Shown one piece after another: positions 58,001 to 64,000 of a stretch of 64,000 nt of DNA; within the stretch, counting starts at the first letter, position 1, and each line of letters begins with the position of its first letter. This DNA comes from Paramacrobiotus metropolitanus. Its lineage: Eukaryota; Tardigrada; Eutardigrada; Parachela; Macrobiotidae. Below the pieces are notes generated by a model. That model did not search any database. It saw only the letters and a program-made list of their open reading frames with translations, and was not told the DNA's origin. Location: contig NW_026570221.1 in the NCBI RefSeq assembly GCF_019649055.1, positions 3,720,001 through 3,784,000 on the forward strand. The letters are read 5' to 3'. A program made the translations under genes and the position numbers.

Positions 58001-59186
58001 AGACGAGGACGGTTGGACATTGGAAGAGTGGCTCCAGAAGTTTGCCACTCGATATGGTGATGATAATCAGCAGGCCACTGCCATGGGAGAAATTACTCAG
58101 CGGTACTATCAACACTTGACCGAAACCCCTGAGCAGTATTACGATGCTATGCTGACTCTCCAGACGCGCGCCGGCTTGGACGACACCATGACGCTTCACT
58201 TCTTGAGAGAGAATGTGAAGGAGCCAGAACTGCGCCGCGCCCTGGACATCCGGATACCAAAGTCACCGGCAGAATTCCGGGACTACGTCCGGCAATATAC
58301 TATGGGAAAGCCGGAGTACGAAGGGAAGGCAGGCCGCGGATACCCAACAATCCGAACGGCCATACAAGCGCCACCAGCCCAAGTCGTACCACAACAACCG
58401 GCACTCTATCCCCCGCAGGCTACACAAGCCCAAATTGAGGCAACATACGCCGCCATCGCGGCCTTGAACTTATCCTCCCCACAACGTGGGTTTACACCGC
58501 CTAACGGCGGTAGTGGCGGCTATGGCCAGGCCCGAAACCAGGGCAACTATGGCTACAGCCAGGGCAACAGCGGCGGAGGACCAGAAGGCAAGTTCTCCAA
58601 GGGCCAAAACGCCAGCTTTAGCGGAAACCAAAGCGGCAACAACCCTGGAGGACAAAACCGAAGCCCGGGAGGCCAGAGTGGCCAACGCCAGACTCTGAGC
58701 CCCGAAGAGGCCCGCAGACAAGAGGACATGTACATCGACCGAGTCGAGCGCATGTTCGAGCGATGGGCCAAAGACGGGATTATCACCTGTAACCACTGCC
58801 TGTGGGGAAACCACGCAACTGACGGCTGTGGCTACGCAAACAGGCCATATGGCGAAAATCCAAACCGAAAATGGTATTTGGATTGGCGAAATCGCTATCA
58901 AAAAGGCTACCCTACCGGGTCAGGCAACCCTAACCGCTTCGGCTTAGTGCCACCCAAACAACCCAGACCACCACGTGGTAGTGGGGGGAGTGGCAGCCGA
59001 AGGCAGTCCACCGGCTCAGGAAGCGGGTCTGGTGGCGGCAACCGGCAGAATGGTCCAAAACAAGGATACCAGACGCCAGCCAACGAAAGGGCAGCGTTAC
59101 CACCCATACCGGACCAGCTGGTGAAGCCAAATGGCAACAGCGGCGGCGGCCCTAGCCGGGCCAGCCCAACCGCGGGAAACGCCTAA
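55017..59186 (+). CDS. gag: Retroelement Gag polyprotein, intact, 1,389 residues
   Basis: Start at ATG 55017 (CTACCATGGGCC). The N-terminus MGQTES fits an N-myristoylation signal (Gly2, Ser6). Residues about 60-300 are polar and repetitive. About 308-600 is a long heptad-rich coiled coil (DQLRTTVRDLTKQL to RLSTENARLY). About 660-914 is Pro/Gln/Thr-rich. About 914-1095 is a retrotransposon-gag capsid-like region (TELPKFDGN, VKEWYTGQA, WLQKFATRYGD, FRDYVRQY). A zinc knuckle CNHCLWGNHATDGC (CX2CX4HX4C) is at about 1257-1270, and the tail is Gly/Ser/Arg-rich. This is far longer than typical Ty3 Gag. No stop or frame change in 4.2 kb, unlike the pol region. Role: particle assembly and RNA packaging, with likely membrane targeting. 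Confidence 0.9.
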   Translation: MGQTESALAKVMPYTSHEQLQRRLLSPMDRRQPNEYKKQLRKNYATREPTGPYGFRNAKQGSSDPDEPNSAGSTSSVDARARRDKQILPADLETSDESLDATRDDTFLEASDELSEANQPQDSQPGADRTAQANSVPRDLAHQPAIPGPGQVQLEAPTAATSEDKTRTDGPEPNNLARSNLDVQYLTARPTLPGSDQIQPEAPTVAKGGRKAKGQAKKAGPKAHDQGQQPVSQSPIMFEVDGSTHTTPSPTNDVIGASGPSKPDQEPIVDLAQLNRATARMDLNQPSWDTSRANVSPPKPMQATRPEEIDEVDQLRTTVRDLTKQLADIAEASLLSERWMQDEICRHKDLAFQSDAEVKRVSAILAQTQLELTQLKLSPRPNAERDQLNRTIHSLETAVAGLEALLTSTRTELAKARDDLAAARTNIDDTDSEADRLQRENERLTEDLSNLQDEINRLRNGYNLLYESHQNLMKTIQQGGLMSQTVQQKEAQNVQLQQQIVALQSQLNTEATIRVQLEQNSAIGHQNFVQLEQAFNQAKQVIQGQQDRIIVLEANNAGLVKDYQAATQRITEMNEELERLSTENARLYAEKSHLADINSELSAEPPSYHTFPDSDTQRQQEKVDEALRQGQRFYREPVYHQQHYHVNMAVEGPSVGDPPKGPTIPAPPSPVDRGTSTATVTLPPPPVPVTTTATIGPTTIVTPATQTYPSTSSGPSFDPSQATPSHSYFGSMPPYPSLYPSIFPNMDFNFSPQPATSQAHSSGMDPNRTNPLSSTLGPSAMQGQLGGQSGTPTVQQPGVGQLSLFGPPITAAAPTGQAQPQMGQTTPTGQNVPQPPGIPPTAAMPLGPAAQPGQGQNAPMLVQLPNGAYAMMASNGAIQIVPGQPMWAQPQQVPLIPQQPTPAPSPPVSPALSTREQIKEMAQEMGKATARAQVRTELPKFDGNKTMVKGWLAQVRRICKQSSDRNKPDPDFMSRIYMALSDPVKEWYTGQANREDEDGWTLEEWLQKFATRYGDDNQQATAMGEITQRYYQHLTETPEQYYDAMLTLQTRAGLDDTMTLHFLRENVKEPELRRALDIRIPKSPAEFRDYVRQYTMGKPEYEGKAGRGYPTIRTAIQAPPAQVVPQQPALYPPQATQAQIEATYAAIAALNLSSPQRGFTPPNGGSGGYGQARNQGNYGYSQGNSGGGPEGKFSKGQNASFSGNQSGNNPGGQNRSPGGQSGQRQTLSPEEARRQEDMYIDRVERMFERWAKDGIITCNHCLWGNHATDGCGYANRPYGENPNRKWYLDWRNRYQKGYPTGSGNPNRFGLVPPKQPRPPRGSGGSGSRRQSTGSGSGSGGGNRQNGPKQGYQTPANERAALPPIPDQLVKPNGNSGGGPSRASPTAGNA

Positions 59187-59446
59187 GGTCGGGAAGTATC
59201 GGCAACTCACCTGACCTAAGACCGGAACCTAAACCGCCGGACATAACCCCTGTGCAGTTACTAACCCACATGGATCCCAAACTAACCCATATGGCTCAAC
59301 AGCCTACCAGCGGATCCAGGATCCAAACCAGCGCTTAAGCCATCTGGCTCTAAAAATGATGCCAGGCCGACAGTCGCACTGCAGGCGACCAAGTCGATTT
59401 TCGGAGCCTCAACTACAGCTCACGGACCTTCCTTAACACTAAAAGC

Positions 59447-60961
59447 ATGTTTTCGACCCTACGGGTTGCGGAAACACCACCACAGGAAGAGTCTGTCCAA
59501 CAGGAGCCACCTTCACCTCACTACGCTCCTGACGATCCAGGACCAGTGTCGCTAATCCCCATAGTACCGGTGATGCGGGAAGTGACAGTTGGCCTCGACG
59601 AAAATCGCAAACCGAAGACTGTCAGACCATGGACGCACAAAGTCCAAATCGGACCAGTCCACACGCTCGCTATGCTGGACGCTGGATCGGAGACATCCCT
59701 CATCAGCCAGCAATTTTGCACCGCCAATGGCATGAAAATAGAGCCGTTAGGACGGAACACCAAAATCCTTGGTGTTGGCGGACAAACCGCCTTTGTGGTC
59801 TCCCACTGCTGCACCGTACCGGTGACACTGCTGGGATACAAGAGCCACCACACGTTTTTCGTCCAACCGACGTTAACTGACGTGCACGTCCTACTTGGCT
59901 GTGACTATCTCCACTCCAAGTTTACGTTTATCTTGAAGCCAAACGAAGAAATCGTTTGGGACGCGGTAAAGTCAATCCCGATACCAGAGGCACCGGGACC
60001 CGACAACGAGGTGCGGATAAATCGGCTTCGCGAACCGACTGTCCAAACTTTTACCTGTTGGGAATGCCTGGACACCATTGAAAGCCTCATATGGGAGCTG
60101 CGCGTCTATAACGCAATCGAGCGTTACATGACCCAATTCCGTGCAGGCATACTCAAGCCAAATCACGGGATAGTAAAGACTATCCCGATACCAGAGGGAC
60201 CGGGCCAACGGCCGGTGCCTGACAGAGAAATTAAGGAGAACCTGGTCCAGCGCTACAAAACTTGGTTCACATGAGTCAGAAGTTTCCTGAAATACCGCGC
60301 TAACCAACTCCTTGCCCTAGAAGAGGGCTGGCTTGAAGACAAAGGCGAACCACTAACGTGGCCGCAAATTGCCGCACAATACGGACCGTTTGCCCAAGAA
60401 CTGGACGACTTGATCCAAGAAGGAGCATTATGGGAGGACGAACGTAGAGCCCTAGTGTGGGAATACAGGGAGTACCACATGGAAATGCCAAAAGCACTAC
60501 AAAAGATGTGCACAGATCTCTTCGACGACATCATAACGCTTTGAAGACAAGTGGCCCAACACCCTGGCTTAACTGTCAGCATATGGCCCAAGTACGACTT
60601 AAGCCTGACTAACGTCAGGACCATACCGGAACCATTGCCGGAAGCTGCACCGCATATAGCGACAAAAGTGCGCTTCAACGATGGCCCACACCCAGAACAG
60701 GGAGGCCATCGAAGGGACACCAGCCAGAACGAGCAGGACCCTTCATCAGAGGAAGTCCAATTGACTTGTCCCCTATGTGGAGACGGCATTGAAGCGGTAA
60801 TACGGGCCATACAAACCCGTTCGCTTCAACGTTGGGCAAAAGCCGACCAGCCTCGCCACTCCCTAATGGGAACCGTCCAACCACTTTGGCGGGACCGGAC
60901 GAACCTGAAAAACAGGAAATCGCAACCGGAGCGCCAGAGATCCAAGAAGTCGATCTCGTGA
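59447..60961 (+). pseudogene. pro: Protease region of pol with two in-frame UGA codons
   Basis: The frame opens at ATG 59447, 260 bases after the gag stop. It carries a retropepsin active site with Ala in the middle position (LAMLDAGSETSLIS, about residues 80-93), a flap-like GVGG and the C-terminal LLGCDYL motif. The frame meets UGA at 60272-60274 and again at 60542-60544, but continues with coherent sequence after each (LALEEGWLEDKG; CPLCGDGIEAVI, a possible CxxC), to 60961. Either the stops are disabling or read-through is needed. Coding sense then moves to another frame near 60832-60960. Confidence 0.75.
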
Positions 60962-62036
60962 CCAAATCGGCACCAAGAGTGGCCGGCGGTGCGCCAACCT
61001 CTAACGAGGACAATGGCAAGCCAAAACCCGAGCAAGACGACAAACCCGAGTCGACCGACTCGGACGCCCAAAGCTCAAGTGACTCACCGGACACGGACTC
61101 CGATAACCAATCATTGGAGGAGTCAAGCGATGACGAAGAGGACACAGAAATTCTCCAACTTCGAGCCGAGGCACCGGTAATCCGCAAACTGCGGACCGAA
61201 CGTTCAACTGACGGCCTTGAGGAAGAGACAGAAGTTGTCTTCGTTCATCAGCGGTACACCTAACCAGCCTACTCGACCTGCTGGATTAAGGTCCGGTCCT
61301 ATCGGACTATGGACCCGGGACGGCCAGTCCACTTTAAATCGCTGAGACGACCACACCGCTTGGTCATACCGATCGAAGCAGAGGTCCAAACTCGAAACGG
61401 CGAACACGCGTGGATTCAGGTCCAAAATAAGCCCCGACGCGACCAAATCCTCCGCAAAGGTGCAAAAGTTGGCTACATGTACTACAGCGACATATATGAG
61501 CCAGACATCAAGGAGGATGGCGTAGATTGGTCAATTCCCAATGCCGACGCCTTACCATGGCCAAAAGCGGCAGGGAACAATCCAAACCGGTGCCGCACTA
61601 TTAACGACCATGCTATGGTCCGGGCAACTGTAAAAGTGGAGCTCCCACCGGAGTCCATTACCCCGGTCCAAGTCAGCATTGACTTTCCTGTCGACCCGAG
61701 ACAGAAACTCATGTTCCTCGGAAGCCAAGACACCAAACGGAGTCTGGCCATGCTCGACGGACCAGTCCAGCATGATGGCAACAGTTTCACCATACTGGTG
61801 TCAAATTACTCCAAAGAGCCACATATACTCCGGAAAGGAGTTAACATGGGCCAAGTGGAGCCATAGGAGGAAATCTCGCATGAAGACTACGCCAAGATCA
61901 ACTCCCTCCAAACCGGAGAGGAAGACCCAGAAGTGGAACGCGAAATCCGCGCCCACATCGCCAACGCACATTTTGGCGACCACCTGACTGAAAAGCAGAC
62001 CGCTCTACTCCGTCAGGACTTATGGGAACTCGGGCC
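60832..62036 (+). pseudogene. Pol linker before reverse transcriptase, two in-frame stops
   Basis: An acidic low-complexity stretch (SDAQSSSDSPDTDSDNQS) is followed by TAA 61261-61263. The same frame then resumes with VQTRNGEHAWIQVQN and a VELPPESITPVQV..SNYSKEPHILRKGV..GQVEP segment, which is the beta-rich region normally preceding gypsy RT. It meets TAG 61864-61866 and continues with LTEKQTALLRQDLWEL to about 62036, where the frame changes into RT. Confidence 0.65.
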
Positions 62037-62835
62037 ATATTCCCGACGTCCAAAAAGCCTTACGGCGACGTTAAGGGAGTGACCCATGTCATAGAAGTCG
62101 GCGACGCTGCACCAATTAAAATGAACCCAACCCGAACGAGTTGGAAGGGACGAGAGTTCATCAATAAGCATGTCCAAGAAATGTTGGACCAAGGCGTGAT
62201 TGAACCGTCCATGGCAGCGTGGAGTTTCCCAGTGGTCCTCGCCTCGAAGAAAAACGGCGACGGGACCATGGGCACCCGGTTCTGCATAAATTACATAAAG
62301 CTGAACTCGGTGACCAAAAAGAACAACTACCCATTGCCCAATCCAGACGAACTTCTGGATCAATGTGCAGGCAACGCCTATTACGGCAAGGTAGATTGTC
62401 AGTCCGGATTCTGGCAAATCCCTATTGTCCCAGCGTCTATGGACTACACTACCTTTGTGACTCCAGAAGGGATGTTCCGGTTCAAACGAATGCCGTTTTG
62501 CGTCTGCAATGGGCCAGCCACATTCCAAATGACCATGGACAAGATTATGGCGCCAGCACGCAAACAAGGCGGCGTCTTCGCATACATCGACGACGTGATA
62601 TTCTTCGGCAAGACATTCGAGGAATTCAGGAAGGCGTTTAGAAACACGCTCCTCTGCCTCAGAGACGCCGGATTCACAATAAAACCGTCGAAATGCGAAT
62701 TTGGAATGGAAAAACTCCATTTCCTCGGACACATCCTCAGCAAGGACGGTGTCCATACTGATCCCGAGAAGGTAGCGGCCATCGCCGAGAAACTACCACC
62801 CAAGACCGTCAACTTCGCTCGTTTCTTGGACTCGC
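62022..62835 (+). CDS. pol: Reverse transcriptase domain
   Basis: An RNA-dependent DNA polymerase core is visible in order: PIKMNPTRTSWKGREF, MLDQGVIEPSMAAWSFPVVLASKKNG, RFCINYIKLN, YPLPNPDELLDQ, GKVDCQSGFWQIPI (first catalytic Asp), FRFKRMPFCVCNGPATFQ, AYIDDVIFF (catalytic Asp pair), CEFGMEKLHFLGHILSKDG. The frame is lost just after VNFARFLDS at about 62835, where the connection to RNase H should follow. It enters by a frame change at about 62036. Broken copy, domain core itself uninterrupted. Confidence 0.88.
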
Positions 62836-62884
62836 TAACTACTACCGGAAGTTCATTCTGGGCTACGCCCAGAAGACTTCCAAG

Positions 62885-63967
62885 ATGTATGAACTCCTGC
62901 GGAAGGAAAGTTCAGTGAAGAACGACTGGACCGACGCCCACACCGCTGAGTTCAACGAAATCAAAAAGGCCCTAACGGAAGCCCCAATATTGGCCAAATT
63001 CGATGCGACCAAACAGACCACCATCGAATGTGATGCAAGTGGCGCTGGCATTGGAGCCATACTCAGCCAGGACTCGAGGCCAATTGCCTACGCAAGCCGT
63101 GTCCTACATGGAGCTGAGAAGAACTACGGCGTAACCGAATGGGAATGCTTAGCCGTAGTGTGGGCCGTCCAAAAGTTTAAGCACTACATTGACCACGGAC
63201 CTATCACAGTAAGGACGGACCACAGAGCCCTAACCAAACTGCTCAGATGCGAGTCTAACCGGCCCGGCATCAATCCTCGTCTTACTCGATGGGCCCTCGC
63301 CTTACAGGGACGGGACATCACCATTGAGTACAAACCAGGCACATTCTGTGATAACGCTGACGCATTGTCCAGATGGCCACTCGAACGGGACGATGACAAA
63401 GGCCCACATGAAGAGTTGGACCAAGTCCCTAACTTCGAGGATTACAAAGACGAGATTCCAGCACGCATCATAAAGGTGCGCAGGCTGCAAGTTACGGACG
63501 AGGACCCCGCAAATGAATGGGACAAGCCTCTCCTTCCCGATTGCAATGCAATCACAGATTGGGACCATTTCAGCACGGCGGACATAAGGGTGATCAATGT
63601 ACCGGCGCCCACATTGGGAGATCCAAAGCCCGAAGTCCCACCGTGTCCAGAAAAAGTCACGGACCGCACCGCGCAAGAACTGCGACGGATGCAACACCGT
63701 GACCCAACTCTGGCCAAGAAAATCCATGAGTTGGAACACCAAAGCGAAATGGACAAGAGGTCCAAATTACCTGAACATTACCAGATGGACAAAGGTGTGC
63801 TCTACCGACTCACCAACATCAATGCGAAACTCGAAAGGAGATTCGTTGTCCCTCTGTTTATGCGGAAAAATATATCCAGTCCCTCCATGATGGAAAAACA
63901 GGGAACCACTTTGGATACCGCAAAACTATTGAAGCAGCCAAACTTCGGTACTACTGGGTCCGCATGA
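62885..63967 (+). CDS. pol: RNase H domain and integrase N-terminus (fragment)
   Basis: The frame 62885-63967 starts in the RT-RNase H connection (YELLRKES). It contains the gypsy RNase H core: IECDASGAGIGAIL, RPIAYASRVLHGAEKNYGVTE..CLAVVWA, VRTDHRALTKLL, NADALSRWP. A linker of about 120 residues follows, then the start of the integrase region (HYQMDKGVLYRL). At about 63870 the frame changes: the downstream integrase zinc-binding His/Cys residues are readable only in another frame. The catalytic integrase core lies beyond the window. Confidence 0.85.
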   Translation: MYELLRKESSVKNDWTDAHTAEFNEIKKALTEAPILAKFDATKQTTIECDASGAGIGAILSQDSRPIAYASRVLHGAEKNYGVTEWECLAVVWAVQKFKHYIDHGPITVRTDHRALTKLLRCESNRPGINPRLTRWALALQGRDITIEYKPGTFCDNADALSRWPLERDDDKGPHEELDQVPNFEDYKDEIPARIIKVRRLQVTDEDPANEWDKPLLPDCNAITDWDHFSTADIRVINVPAPTLGDPKPEVPPCPEKVTDRTAQELRRMQHRDPTLAKKIHELEHQSEMDKRSKLPEHYQMDKGVLYRLTNINAKLERRFVVPLFMRKNISSPSMMEKQGTTLDTAKLLKQPNFGTTGSA

Positions 63968-64000
63968 GCTGCGATATTCACGACTACATCGATCGATGTC

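Larger units (their letters stand above)
53614..64000 (+). mobile_element. Ty3/gypsy-like LTR retroelement, right end outside the window
   Basis: Order: 5' LTR, primer site, a leader of about 1 kb, gag, protease, reverse transcriptase, RNase H, integrase start. The RT-RNaseH-integrase order places it in Ty3/gypsy (Metaviridae-type). gag is open throughout; pol has at least four in-frame stops and four frame changes, so this copy could not express a complete pol by normal decoding. Composition is clearly different from the host flanks (CCA- and GGCCAA-rich codons), typical of a mobile element. Confidence 0.92.

Noticed and set aside
58470-58901. Antisense frame opposite the Gag glycine-rich tail
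   Set aside because: Low-complexity shadow of the Gly/Ser-rich coding sequence.
62013-62756. 247-codon antisense frame opposite reverse transcriptase
   Set aside because: Shadow of the RT frame caused by its codon bias; no domain.

Overview
The window is metazoan nuclear DNA, most likely from an ecdysozoan (arthropod or relative such as a tardigrade). The evidence is spliced genes with GT..AG introns, a zona pellucida (ZP) protein with a furin site, a polyamine-responsive ornithine decarboxylase antizyme with a +1 frameshift site, MARVEL four-pass membrane proteins, two secreted proteins with the Diedel-type cysteine core known from insects, and a Ty3/gypsy-like LTR retroelement. No bacterial operons, CRISPR arrays or tRNA genes were seen. 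All exon models are read from splice consensus and conserved motifs, without transcripts.

Layout. 1-10 kb is gene-poor: two unrecognised minus-strand exons, hairpins and a broken copy of a MARVEL first exon. 10.1-20.1 kb holds a plus-strand MARVEL cluster: one good first exon followed by three downstream exon sets, all entered in phase 0, with MITE-like elements in the introns. 22.1-23.7 kb has two divergent Diedel-like genes, one fused to a pair of EF-hands after a furin-like site. 26.2-31.5 kb (minus) is the antizyme gene. 33.5-37.8 kb (minus) is the ZP-domain gene, with its 5' exon or exons unidentified. 42.4-44.2 kb is an inverted, decayed duplicate of the MARVEL region near 18.2-19.7 kb. 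44.5-49.5 kb (minus) is a CRISP/CAP-type gene whose N-terminal part is 50 copies of a 30-bp coding minisatellite and whose middle CAP exon is frame-broken. 52.5-53.3 kb (minus) encodes a two-Ig-domain protein. 53.6 kb to the window end is a Ty3/gypsy-like element with a 391-bp 5' LTR, an initiator-Met-type primer site, an intact 1,389-codon gag and a broken pol.

Features that cut across genes: the 9-mer GTGACCTTT/AAAGGTCAC occurs at least 15 times (about 0.5 expected) and is always in the sense direction inside confirmed introns. Near-perfect inverted repeats with short or no loops are concentrated at 45.7-53.4 kb. Two MITE-like families and several local tandem duplications are present. The recognised genes are mainly extracellular or membrane proteins (MARVEL, Diedel-like, ZP, CRISP, Ig) and do not form an obvious pathway; the antizyme is the one clear housekeeping gene.
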